Below the pieces are notes generated by a model. That model had not been told where the DNA came from and did not search any database. It saw only the letters and a program-made list of their open reading frames with translations. A DNA stretch of 64,000 bases from Couchioplanes azureus (GTDB lineage Bacteria > Actinomycetota > Actinomycetes > Mycobacteriales > Micromonosporaceae), in assembly GCF_014648355.1 (NCBI RefSeq), contig NZ_BMQY01000012.1, positions 1-64,000 of the forward strand, in the 5' to 3' direction. The position numbers and the translations under genes were made by a program. Below, in pieces: positions 41,660 to 51,000 of this stretch; within the stretch, counting starts at the first letter, position 1; each line of letters begins with the position of its first letter.

Positions 41660-43093
41660 GTGATCGCTCGCTGGAAACCACTCATCGGCGCTGCCGCCGC
41701 GGCCGGGCTTGCCCTGGCCGGCGGCGTGGCGCTGGCTCGTTCCGCTGAAGCGGCGGAGACCCTGCTGACCGCGGGGCGGCCCGCGACCGCTTCCTCCACC
41801 GAAGGTGCCGGGTTCGAGGCCAGCAAGGCCGTCGACGGCGGCACCTCCACCCGGTGGGCCAGCGAGGAAGGCGCGGGCGACCAATGGATCGCCGTCGACC
41901 TCGGTGCGACCGCCACCATCACCAAGCTGCGGGTCGTCTGGGAGGCCGCGTACGCGAGGACGTACCGGTTCGAGGTCTCCGACGACTCCCAGACCTGGAC
42001 GCGCGTGTGGTCGACCAGCGCCGGCGACGGTGGCGTCGACAGCAAGTCGGGCCTGTCCGCCACCGGCCGCCACGTCCGGATCCTGGCGCAGGAACGCGCG
42101 ACCGCCTACGGCTATTCGATGTTCGAGTTCGAGGTGTACGGCAGCAGCGGCGGCACCACGCCTCCGTCGTCCCCGCCGCCGACCAGCCCGCCCCCGGGCG
42201 GCGGCGACGCCAGGCCGTTCACCGCGATCGCGGTCGGTGACGTGGCCGTCGATCCGGACAAGGAGCCCGGTGACGCCGCCGAGCGGGCCGTCCTGGAGAA
42301 GTGCAAGTCGCCGACGGCGCCCGACTGCGCGCACAAGCTGACGTCGGACCGGGCCGTCGCCGAGAACCCGGACCTCGTCCTGGTCATGGGTGACGCCCAG
42401 TACGACGACGCGAACCTCACGCTGTACCGGGCCTACTACGACAAGACCTGGGGCCGGCTGAAGTCCAGGACGAGGGCCGTGGTCGGCAACCACGACCTGT
42501 ACGACGACGACGGCTACGACGGGTTCAAGAAGTACTTCGGCAGCAACGGCACCGGGCCGGGCGGGACGACCTGGTACAGCTTCGACAAGGAGAACTGGCA
42601 CTTCATCGCGATCGACTCGAACTTCATCGAGGAGGAAGGCAGCGACGTCGACTCGAAGAAGCAGCTGGAGTGGCTGAAGAGGGACCTGGCGGCCACCACG
42701 AAGCCGTGCATCGCGGCGTTCGCGCACCATCCGCGGTTCTCCTCCGGCGACCACGGCAACAACAGCGGGATGAAGCCGTACTGGGAGGCGCTGTACGCGG
42801 CCCGGGCCGACCTCTTCCTGAACGGTCACGACCACTCGTACGAGCGGCTCGGCCCGCAGGACCCCGGCGGCAGGGCGACCGCCGGCGGCATCGTCGAGCT
42901 GGTGAACGGCGCCGGCGGCGCGCCCTTCTACGACCCGGGTGACGCGACGGCGCCGAACAGCCAGAAGACCGTCTACGGCAAGCTCGGCGTGGTCAGGCTG
43001 CAGTTCGGGACGAACACCTTCAGGTGGGACTTCCTGCCGACCGGCACCAGCCGGACCCCGCTCGACAGCAGCCCGACGTACACCTGCCACTGA
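41660..43093 (+). CDS. Secreted F5/8-type C (discoidin) domain metallophosphoesterase
   Basis: The 477-aa protein has a signal peptide (cleavage near AEA|AET), an F5/8 type C carbohydrate-binding domain (about 35-160, RPATASSTEGAGFEASKAVDGGTSTRWASEEG...WIAVDLGA) and a Pro/Ser linker. A calcineurin-like phosphoesterase follows (about 185-460) with GDAQYD, VVGNHD, AFAHHPRFSSG and NGHDHSYER. The first metal-ligand motif reads VGDVAVDP. Alkaline phosphatase or phosphodiesterase activity outside the cell is likely. The GTG at 41660 has GGGAGG six bases upstream. The last base of the stop overlaps the next ATG. Confidence 0.9.
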   Translation: MIARWKPLIGAAAAAGLALAGGVALARSAEAAETLLTAGRPATASSTEGAGFEASKAVDGGTSTRWASEEGAGDQWIAVDLGATATITKLRVVWEAAYARTYRFEVSDDSQTWTRVWSTSAGDGGVDSKSGLSATGRHVRILAQERATAYGYSMFEFEVYGSSGGTTPPSSPPPTSPPPGGGDARPFTAIAVGDVAVDPDKEPGDAAERAVLEKCKSPTAPDCAHKLTSDRAVAENPDLVLVMGDAQYDDANLTLYRAYYDKTWGRLKSRTRAVVGNHDLYDDDGYDGFKKYFGSNGTGPGGTTWYSFDKENWHFIAIDSNFIEEEGSDVDSKKQLEWLKRDLAATTKPCIAAFAHHPRFSSGDHGNNSGMKPYWEALYAARADLFLNGHDHSYERLGPQDPGGRATAGGIVELVNGAGGAPFYDPGDATAPNSQKTVYGKLGVVRLQFGTNTFRWDFLPTGTSRTPLDSSPTYTCH

Positions 43094-44306
43094 TGTACCT
43101 CGCGCAGCAGAACACGACCGACCGCCTCCGGGCGCCTCGCGGTCGCGGCCGGGTCGCCGCGAACGTCCTGGCGCTCGGGGTGGTCAGCCTGGTCACGGAC
43201 GTCTCGTCCGAGATGGTCACCGCCGTCCTGCCGCTGTATCTGGTGCTCGGCCTCGGTCTCGGCCCGCTCCAGTTCGGCTTCCTGGACGGCCTCCACGGGG
43301 GCGTGACGGCGATCGTCCGGATCGCGGCCGGCCGGGTCGCCGACCGTACCCGCAGGCGCAAGCTCGTCGCCGGCAGCGGTTACGCCTCTCCGGCGTCTGC
43401 AAGCTGCTGCTGCCCGCCGCCGGCGCCTCGGTGCCGATGCTCGCCGGGGTGCTCGCCGCCGACCGGTCCGGCAAGGGCATCCGGACGGCGCCACGCGATG
43501 CGCTCATCGCCGCCAGCAGTTCACCCGAGATGCTGGGCCGGTCGTTCGGCGTACACCGGGCCCTGGACACCGTGGGCGCGCTGGCCGGGCCGCTGGTCGC
43601 CGCCGGACTGCTGGCCAGCACCGGAAACCGGTACGACACGGTCTTCGTCGCCGCCTTCTGCATCGCGATGGTCGCCGTACTGCTGCTGGTGCTCTTCGTC
43701 CGGGACCGGCCGCCGCCGACGCCGGCGACCCCGGCCACGACGCCGTGGGCCTGGACGCCGCCCGTCCGCCGGGCGTGCGCCGCCGCGGCGCTGCTCGGCG
43801 CCGTCACCATCGGCGACTCCTTTGTCTACCTGCTGCTCCAGCAGAAGATGAGCCTGTCCCCCGCGCTGTTCCCGCTCCTCCCGGTGGGCACCGCGGCCGG
43901 CTTCCTCCTGCTCGCGGTGCCGTTCGGCCGGCTCGCCGACCGGTACGGCCGCCGGACGGTCTTCCTCGCCGGTCACCTCGCGCTGCTCGTCGTGTACGCC
44001 GCGCTGCTCGGTCCAGCCAGCGGCACCGTTGTCGCGGTGGTCGTGCTGGCCCTGCACGGCGCCTTCTACGCGGCGACGGATGGAGTGCTGATGGCCCTGC
44101 TGGCCCCGGCTCTGCCGGCCGGGTCGGCGGCGACCGGGTTCGCGACGGTGCAGACGGCGCAGGCGGTGGCCCGGCTGGTCGCCGGGATCGGCTTCGGTGC
44201 CGCCTGGACGGCCTGGGGACCCGGCAAGGCGCTGATCGTGACCGCGGCCGGACTGGTGGCGGCGCTCGGCGCCGCGATGGCGCTGCTGCGCCGGGTGACC
44301 CCATGA
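43093..44306 (+). pseudogene. MFS transporter broken by a one-base frameshift near 43384
   Basis: From ATG 43093 the frame encodes MYLAQQNTTDRLRAP... and then NVLALGVVSLVTDVSSEMVTAVLPLYLV...RIAAGRVADRTRRRKLVAGSGYA, a typical MFS N-terminus. The downstream frame, shifted by one base, continues LSGVCKLLLPAAGASVPMLAGVLAADRSGKGIRTAPRDAL to the end of a 12-helix protein. One G is missing around 43384-43385 (TACGCCTCTCC where TACGGCCTCTCC is expected). With it restored the product is 404 aa. GKGIRTAPRDALI resembles MFS proteins next to phosphoesterases. A sequencing error or real decay are both possible. Confidence 0.82.
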
Positions 44307-45259
44307 CCGCCCGTACCCGATGGCTGGCCGCCATCGCCGGAACTCTGCTGCTCCTCATCGTGGCCGCGGTTCACGCGGTCCGGTCGCGCCCCGCCACCGG
44401 CCCGTCGGCGCAGGCGGTCGCCCGCTGGCGGCCGGGTGGGGATCTCCTGGTGCGCGACGCCGCGACCGGCCGGGTGGCGTCGGTCCGGGACGGCATCCGG
44501 GACGCGGGCGGGCCGGCCTGTGACCGGACCTACCAGTCCGCCAGGACGATGATCTGCCTCAGGGCCGTGGCCGGGCCCGCGGGGCCGCGGACCTCGATGA
44601 CGCTGTACGACGACAAGGGACAGCGGTTGAAGGAGATCCGGTTGCCAGGGGTGCCGAGCCGGGCCCGGGTGTCGCCCTCCGGACGGGTCGTGGCGTGGAC
44701 CCGGTTCACCCTGGGCGACACGTACGCGAGCGGGAAGTTCAGCACGCGGACCTCGTTCTACGCCATCGAGACCGGCTACCTCGTGACGACCATGGAGACG
44801 ATCGCCCTCTACCGGGAAGGCAGGCGTTTCACGGCGCCCGACCTCAACTACTGGGGCATCACCTTCGTCGACGACAACTTCTTCTACGCGACCGCCGGTT
44901 CCGGAGGAAGGACCTGGCTGATCCGAGGCGACACCGACCAGTGGCGCGCCGATGCGGTGGCGCCGGACGTGGAGTGCCCGTCGTTGTCGCCCGACGAGAC
45001 GCGGATCGCGTACAAGCTGAAGATCGGCGGAAGGTGGTACCCGGCGGTGCTGGACCTGGCCACCGGGAAGGTCACCCGGCTCGCGGACACCGAGCCGTTC
45101 GACGACCAGATCGAATGGCTGGACGACGACAACGTCGCGTACGGCCGCGAAGGCGGCGTCTGGTCCGTTCCGGCCGACGGCACGGGCGGCCCGAGACTCA
45201 TCGCCGCCGGGGCGTCGTCCCCGTCGCGGTGGAAGGCCGATCCCGTGGCCGCGCGCTGA
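44303..45259 (+). CDS. TolB-like beta-propeller protein with an N-terminal membrane anchor
   Basis: The 318-aa protein starts with a single helix (WLAAIAGTLLLLIVAAVHAV) and then about 280 outer residues. WD/PD40-like blades appear, for example ARVSPSGRVVAWTRFTLGD, CPSLSPDETRIAYKLKIGGRWYPAVLDLATGKVTRLADTE and QIEWLDDDNVAYGREGGVWSVPADGTGG. It starts with an ATGA overlap of the MFS stop, so it belongs to the phosphoesterase operon. Its end overlaps the convergent YidC gene by 62 bp. The function is unknown. Confidence 0.75.
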   Translation: MTARTRWLAAIAGTLLLLIVAAVHAVRSRPATGPSAQAVARWRPGGDLLVRDAATGRVASVRDGIRDAGGPACDRTYQSARTMICLRAVAGPAGPRTSMTLYDDKGQRLKEIRLPGVPSRARVSPSGRVVAWTRFTLGDTYASGKFSTRTSFYAIETGYLVTTMETIALYREGRRFTAPDLNYWGITFVDDNFFYATAGSGGRTWLIRGDTDQWRADAVAPDVECPSLSPDETRIAYKLKIGGRWYPAVLDLATGKVTRLADTEPFDDQIEWLDDDNVAYGREGGVWSVPADGTGGPRLIAAGASSPSRWKADPVAAR

Positions 45260-46079
45260 CCGCACCCGGACCGCCCGGCGGGATGCGCCGGGCGGCCGGC
45301 GCGGGATATCTGCGCAGGACCCACGCCTGCTGCCCGTAGGCGAACAAGGTCTGCGTGAGCCAGTAGAGCACCACGCCGATGGGGAACAGCGCGCCGGAGA
45401 CGAGCAGTGACAAGGGGGTGCCGAACAGCATCAGTCGCTGCACCGTTCTCGCCGGTGGGTCGGTGGCCCATCCGGTCTTCAGGACCATCTGCCGGCTGGT
45501 GAGGAACGTCGTGGCCACCATCACCGCGATCAGGACCGCCGCCACGATCTTGGCTGTGCCGCTCGCAGAGATGAGACTCGCGGCGATCGGGGCGCCGAAC
45601 AGTTGCGCGTTCGCCGCGCTGTCGAACTGTGCCAGGGTCCAGCCGTACAGAGTGCGGGAGGCCTCGCTCGTGACGGTCGGTCTGAGGTGACGCAACACGT
45701 GCAGCAGTCCGAACACGACGGGGGCCTGCAGCAGCATCGGCAGGGCGTTCGTCAGGGGGCTGACCTGCTCCGCCCGGTAGAGCTCCCGAAGCTTCTTGTG
45801 CAGGGTCGCGCGGTCCGTTCCGTACTTGTCCTGCAGAGCCCTGACCTTGGGTTGCCGCAGCTGCACCGCTCGTTGTGACCTGACCTGCCTCGTCACGATC
45901 GGAATCAGTGCCGTCCGGACGGTCAGCACCAGGAAGACGATGCCGAGCACCCACGACCAGTTCGTGTGCCACCCGCTCGCGTCGCCCAGCACCGCGTCCC
46001 AGGCGGCGTGCCAGAACAACAGGACTGCCGAGATCGCCGAGTAGACCACCGCCATCAGCGGACCGAACAGCGCACTCAT
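45198..46079 (-). CDS. yidC: YidC/Oxa1-family membrane protein insertase paralogue
   Basis: The 293-aa protein has about five helices and the YidC family pattern: an initial helix, the long cytoplasmic loop with VTRQVRSQRAVQLRQPKVRALQDKYGTDRATLHKKLRELYRAE, then the hairpin LTNALPMLLQAPVVFGLLHVLR and two C-terminal helices (LPIGVVLYWLTQTLFAYGQQAWVLRR). The charged insertase Arg lies in VLTVRTALIPIVT. It is a short Gram-positive-type YidC. It lacks rnpA/rpmH neighbours, so it is probably a second copy rather than the housekeeping one. The ATG at 46079 is used. Confidence 0.9.
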   Translation of the reverse strand: MSALFGPLMAVVYSAISAVLLFWHAAWDAVLGDASGWHTNWSWVLGIVFLVLTVRTALIPIVTRQVRSQRAVQLRQPKVRALQDKYGTDRATLHKKLRELYRAEQVSPLTNALPMLLQAPVVFGLLHVLRHLRPTVTSEASRTLYGWTLAQFDSAANAQLFGAPIAASLISASGTAKIVAAVLIAVMVATTFLTSRQMVLKTGWATDPPARTVQRLMLFGTPLSLLVSGALFPIGVVLYWLTQTLFAYGQQAWVLRRYPAPAARRIPPGGPGAVSARPRDRPSTATGTTPRRR

Positions 46080-46251
46080 CACGCCACCCGCGGGCTGCGA
46101 GGAGCCTGCGACGAGGCTCGTGAACACTCTGTGACGGCGAGGCTGGGCAGGACAACGGGCATGACGAACCCCTCGGAGGACGGCCGGCCGGATCGGGACA
46201 TGGGTGGTCGCCAGCGGCCGTGACGAGCGGTGCGAAGGAAATGAGCGATGC

Positions 46252-46533
46252 TCAGGCGGCCGCGGGCAACCCCGTGGGCCCTCTCGGCCGGGTACGTCCC
46301 GCGGCGTCGGGATCGCGATGGCGGGGAACGCCGGTACGCCCGGCGCGTTCTCGCCACGTCCGGTGGGTGGTTCCCCGGTTGACCCAGGTGGTGCGGCGGC
46401 TCAGCACCACGGCGGCGGCGAGCACAGCGATCACCAGCACGCCGGCCACGGCACCCGTACCCACGAACAGCCCGGCCGGGCCGGCATCGGTCAGCACGCT
46501 GACCACCTGCCAGAAAGCCTCGAACCAGATCAC
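46252..46533 (-). CDS. Small membrane protein, DUF6412-like
   Basis: The 93-aa protein has a first helix-like segment (IWFEAFWQVVSVLTDAG), a clear helix (GAVAGVLVIAVLAAAVVL) and a basic C-terminal tail (RTWRERAGRTGVPRHRDPDAAGRTRPRGPT). The tail matches what I recall of the DUF6412 family, often found beside a YidC gene in actinomycetes. The order DUF6412-like then YidC on one strand, 172 bp apart, agrees. The start is GTG 46533. The function is unknown. Confidence 0.65.
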   Translation of the reverse strand: MIWFEAFWQVVSVLTDAGPAGLFVGTGAVAGVLVIAVLAAAVVLSRRTTWVNRGTTHRTWRERAGRTGVPRHRDPDAAGRTRPRGPTGLPAAA

Positions 46534-46558
46534 GCCGCTACCGTACCGCCGGGACGCA

Positions 46559-46596
46559 ACCGTCTGGCCCGGCCGCATGGCGCCGGGCCAGACGGT
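46559..46596 (-). terminator. 14-bp stem hairpin
   Basis: The perfect arms 46559-46572 (ACCGTCTGGCCCGG) and 46583-46596 enclose a 10-base loop. It lies downstream of the copper-monooxygenase gene on the minus strand and just upstream of the DUF6412-like gene, so it probably separates the two transcription units. The remaining part of the 207-bp gap holds no clear gene. Confidence 0.6.
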
Positions 46597-46740
46597 AGGC
46601 GCGTTCCAGAGCAGACGATCGGCGGCTCTTTCATGGCGGGCGACCAAGCCGGCCGCGGAACGGGACGGCGGCCCGGCCCGTTGATCCGCTGTTCTTCGGC
46701 GCCCGCCGATGCCTGGTGGGCGGTGAAACGAAAGAGAGTC

Positions 46741-46935
46741 ATGAGCCAGTACGCGCCCTACGGCCAGCCGCCACCGACGGTCGTGCCCTACAGCCAGAGT
46801 GCGGCTGGTCCGTCGGGCTCAGTTCTCGTCGTGGGTGCCGACGAGGATGCCGAGGCACATCTCGTCGGCGGTGCCTTCACCCCAGACCACGTAGCGGGGT
46901 GGCAGGGAGCGCAGCTGCGGGAGCTGCCGGCGTAG
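46741..46935 (+). pseudogene. Truncated start of a Pro/Tyr-rich small protein
   Basis: The ATG at 46741 has an AAAGAGAG ribosome-binding-like sequence and encodes MSQYAPYGQPPPTVVPYSQS, a start typical of many short actinobacterial membrane proteins with a Pro/Gln/Tyr head. After about 26 residues the frame continues into the antisense of the neighbouring lipoprotein gene and ends at 46935 without a membrane segment. It looks like a 5' remnant left by a deletion. It may not be expressed. Confidence 0.3.
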
Positions 46936-48000
46936 TTCCGCGTCGTGGGTGCAGGTCACCCGCAGGGTGTCGCCCGCCGCCACGGGGACCGGCGCCGCCT
47001 GCAGCCGCAGCCGCTGGTCGTCGAAGTCGTACGCGTCGATGTCCAGCAGCGTCCGGGCCGCCGGCGTCCCCGGGTTCAGTTCGACCCGGATCGCCCGGCC
47101 GAGCAGGTGCATGTGCCCGCCGATGCCATGGATCCGGCCGGCCTGCTGCACCCGGTGGTCGCAGTGCTGGGTGCTGCCCGGCACCGGCCGGCCTGCGCTG
47201 CACTGTGCCAGCAGGTGACCGGCGGTCGCGGCTGGTCCGGCACCGAAGCGGCGGGCCACGTCGGCGACGGCGGCGGCGCGGTCGCACAGCGGGCCGGACT
47301 CCGCGGGCGGGCAGGGCAGCTCGACCGGCGCCGTGAGCAGCGTGGTGTGCAGTGGCCGGAGACGCTTGCCGGTCAGCCGCAGCCGGATGCCGGAGCGGTC
47401 GGCCGGCCGCGTGGCCGGGTCGACCGTCAGGAGGCTGTAGTGCACCTGCATGACGAGCCGGCTGCCGGCCGGCATGGCGAACCCGACGTCCGGGCTCAGC
47501 ACGGTCTCGTTCCCGCCCGGCGCCCAGCTGGCCACCCACACCGCGGGACCGCCCACCCCGGCGTCGCCGAAGCAGGTCCAGCCGGGTCCCGGGGCCGCGT
47601 CGTCGCGCTCGCGAGCGGCGGCGACGGCGCTCCCGTCGATCCGGAAGAAGATGGCGTGGTGGACTATCTCGGTGTTCTGTGGGAGGAACTGGCTACCGGT
47701 CAGGAACGCGTCGGCGGGCAGTCCCGGGTCGACGAGGAAGCACCGGTACTCGTCGGTGCCGCCCGCGGGAGGCGCGGGCGTGTACGCCTCCGGCATCGTC
47801 ACGCGGACGAACCGCTCGCCGGCGCGCAGGGGTTGCGCGGGCGCGGAGGCGGAGCCGGCCCGGTCGCCGGGCACCGGGCCGGAACCGGCCGGGTCGCCGG
47901 GGACCGGTGCACCGGAGCACGACGCGAGGAGCACGGTCGTCAGCCACGCCGCGGCCCATCGGCCGGCGCGCCGCGGCCGTCCCGTTCCGATTCCCACCAT
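46819..48000 (-). CDS. Lipoprotein of the copper type II ascorbate-dependent monooxygenase (PHM/DBH) family
   Basis: The 393-aa protein has lipobox LASC (Cys28) and a Pro/Gly spacer. The copper-site motifs of peptidylglycine/dopamine monooxygenases are present in order: a His pair in VHHAIFF (114-115), His187 in MQVHYS, the HMH pair in GGHMHLLG (296-298) and Met381 in DEMCLG. All ligands of both CuH and CuM sites can be accounted for. The substrate is unknown. It should sit on the outer face of the membrane. The ATG at 48000 follows GGAGG closely; GTG 47997 is an alternative. Confidence 0.82.
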   Translation of the reverse strand: MVGIGTGRPRRAGRWAAAWLTTVLLASCSGAPVPGDPAGSGPVPGDRAGSASAPAQPLRAGERFVRVTMPEAYTPAPPAGGTDEYRCFLVDPGLPADAFLTGSQFLPQNTEIVHHAIFFRIDGSAVAAARERDDAAPGPGWTCFGDAGVGGPAVWVASWAPGGNETVLSPDVGFAMPAGSRLVMQVHYSLLTVDPATRPADRSGIRLRLTGKRLRPLHTTLLTAPVELPCPPAESGPLCDRAAAVADVARRFGAGPAATAGHLLAQCSAGRPVPGSTQHCDHRVQQAGRIHGIGGHMHLLGRAIRVELNPGTPAARTLLDIDAYDFDDQRLRLQAAPVPVAAGDTLRVTCTHDAELRRQLPQLRSLPPRYVVWGEGTADEMCLGILVGTHDEN

Positions 48001-48037
48001 CTCGCCTCCGCGGGCCAGACTAACCGCCTGAGGACCT

Positions 48038-48067
48038 CCACCCCGGCGCCGTGCGGCGCCGGGGTGG
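48038..48067 (-). terminator. 13-bp stem hairpin after the OmpA-repeat gene
   Basis: The perfect arms 48038-48050 (CCACCCCGGCGCC) and 48055-48067 close a GTGC loop, just after the stop of the 1195-aa gene and before the next minus-strand gene. It is a good intrinsic terminator candidate, apart from the missing U-run. Confidence 0.75.
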
Positions 48068-48073
48068 GTGCGG

Positions 48074-51000
48074 TCACCCGATGTAGATCTCGACGCGGCG
48101 GTTGACCGCCTTGTTGCGGTCCGAGGTGTTGGGGCGTACGGGTTGGGTCTCGCCCCGTCCGGTGTGGGTGGCGCGCAGGCCGGTGTAGGTGCGGCGGAAG
48201 TAGGCGGCGACCTGGGCGGCGCGGCGTTGCGAGAGGGTGGCGTTCGAGCCGGCCGTGCCGTCGGCGTCGGTGTGCCCCACCATCAGGGCGGTGCCGAAGC
48301 CGTACGTCCGTGCCTGCCGGGCGACGGTGTTGAGGACCCGGCGGGCGTTGGCGTCGAGCGAGAACTCGCTGACGGGGAAGTACACCACGGCGAGCAGCCG
48401 GTTCGTGGCGCCCGGCGGGGTGATCCGGGCGGCGACCGGCTCGGCCAGGGTGCCCTGCGCGCCGACCGCGACCACCCGGACGGCGTCGCCGCTGTCGAGG
48501 GCGACGCTGCTGATCCGGCAGGTGCGAACGGTGGCGGGGACGGTGCAGACCCGGTTGCCGTTGAGGGTGACGCGGTAGCCGACGAGGTTGGCGGCCGGTG
48601 AGGGCCGCCAGGACACCGCGGAGTCGACCCGGGTGGACAGGGTGCGCGAGGTGGGCCGCCCGTCGACGTACACGGGAGCGGCGAGGCTCGTGCCGGCGCC
48701 CGGGTCGGCGAGGATGGTCCCGGTGACGGCGGTCACCGGGGCGGGGAGCACGGTGACGGTCAGTGCGGTCGCGGCGCTCGCTTCGTCGTCACGGACCTCG
48801 ACGGGGATGGTGACGACGCCGCTGAAGCGCGGGTCCACGGTGAGCGTGAGCGTGGTGCCCGACACGGTACGCCGGATCCGCGTGGCCGCGCCCTCGGTGC
48901 CGGTCGGTGTTCCCGCGGTCAGGACCAGGTCGTCGCCGTTGGGGTCGCCGGTGGTGAACGGTACGACGAGGGTCTCGCCCGCGGTGACCGTACGCGACGG
49001 CATCGCGACGATGGCAGGGGCGGCGTTGGGGACGGTGACGTGCACCGCGGCGGTGGCGGTCTGCCCGGCCGCGTCGCGTACCCGGTAGGTGAAGGTGTCG
49101 GTGCCCCGGAACGCCGCGTGCGACGTGTACCAGACGCCGTCGGCCCGCAGTTCGGCCGTGCCGTGCGCGGCCGGGGTGACCTGCTCGACGGTCAGCCCGG
49201 TGCCGAGGTCGTTGCCGAGTACGTCGATGCGCCCGGCGGCCCCGCGTACGGCCGTGACGGAGTCGCCGGCGGCCGCCAGGGCCGGTCCGGCGACGGTGAC
49301 GGTGACGGTGGCGAAGGAGGGTCCGCCGGTCAGCCGGTAGGTGAAGCTGTCGGCGCCGGTGTAGCCGCCGGCCGGGGCGTACCGCACGGTGCCGCCGTGG
49401 AGGGTGACGGTGCCGTGCGAGGCGGGCGTGACGGCGGCGACCGTGGCGCCGGCCGGGTCGTTGGCCAGCACGTTGATCAGGGTGGCGGTGCGGAAGTCGA
49501 CCGTCGTGGTGTCGGCGGCCGGGGCGGCGGTGGGCAGCACGGTGACGGTCACCGTGCCGGTCCCGGTGGTCGCGTGCGCGTCCTGGACGGTGTACGTGAA
49601 GCTGTCCGTGCCCCAGTGGTCCGAGGCGGGCTGGTAGGTCACGTCGTCGCCGCCGAGGATGACCGTGCCGTGCGCGGCCGGTCCCGCGGACAGGACGCTC
49701 AGCGGTCCGTCGCCGGAGTCGTTGGTGAGCGGGTGCAGGGTGACGGGCGCGCCGCTCGGAGTGTCCGCCTCGTCGGCGGTCACGATCAGGGCGGCCGGCG
49801 GGGTGGTCACCGGCGGCACGACCGGGGCGGTCACGGTCACGGTCACCGTGCCGGTGGACGTGTTGCCGGCCAGGTCCGTGACGGTGTACGTGAACGTGTC
49901 GGCGCCGGTGTACGGCGCGGTGCCGGCGTACTCGACCCCGGCGCCGCCCGCGGTGATCGTGGCGGTGCCGTGTCCCGGCGCGGTGACCGAGGTCACCGCG
50001 AGCCCCTGCCCGGTGTCGTTGATCAGGACACCGATGGTGGTGGGCGTACCGGCGACCGCCGTGGCGGTGTCGTCCTGGGCCTGTGCCGGGTTGCCCGACG
50101 GGGCCAGGACGGTGAGGTTGACGGTGGCCGTGCCGGTGCCGCCGCGGCCGTCGGCAACGGTGTAGCTGAAGCTGTCCGCGCCGGTGAAGCCGTTGGCGGG
50201 CGTGTAGCTGACGACGCCGTCCACGACCGACACGCTGCCGTTGCCGGGCTGGCCGGCGCCGGTGACCGTCAGCGGGTCGGCGTCGAGGTCGATGTCGTTG
50301 CCCAGCACGCTCACCGTCGACGTGCGGTTGTCCCCGACGGTGACCGTGTCGTCGCCGGCGGCCGGGAAGGTGTTGACATTGACGGTGCCGGTCGCGGGCG
50401 CGTGGTCGGTCAGGGCCGGCGTGGTGTCGATGGTCGCCGAGCCGACGGTGGCCACGACGGCGGTGGACCGGTTGCCCGGGACCGCCGGCAGCGCCAGGTC
50501 GAAGGCGAGGGTGTCGGCGGTGCCGGCGACCGCGAACGGACCCTGGAACACGAGGGCCGAGCCGGTGGGCACCCCGTCGGGAACCGGGGTGCCGCGCCAG
50601 CGCACCGAGCCGGGCACCAGCGTGGCGCCGGCGGGCACGGTCGCGGTGAAGGAGTCGAGGACCGCACCGGCGGAGCCGGAGACCGTCGCCTGGTAGGCGG
50701 CCGTACCGCCGGTGTCCGGCAGCTTCGCGGGGCTGGCGGAGGCGGAGACGGTCAGGTCGTTGACCGACGGGCTGATCGCCGGCAGCGAGGCGATGCTGCC
50801 CAGGTCGGTGTGCTTGATCTGGGTGCCGGAGGCGATCTGCTGTACCGGCAGGACGCTGGTGTCCGAGCTGGTGAAGCCGACGGCGCGGAAGGTGTAGACC
50901 GCGGTGTACTCCTTCGACGCCGAGCTCAGGCCGCTGACCCGCAGCAGGTCGGTGTACGAGTCCCCGCCGGTGAACGACAGGCTGGTGCCGACGAGCCGGT

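Noticed and set aside
46079..46357. Small minus-strand ORF between YidC and the DUF6412-like gene
   Set aside because: It has no membrane segment or family pattern, overlaps the end of the DUF6412-like gene in another frame, and shows Arg/Ser-rich shadow composition.
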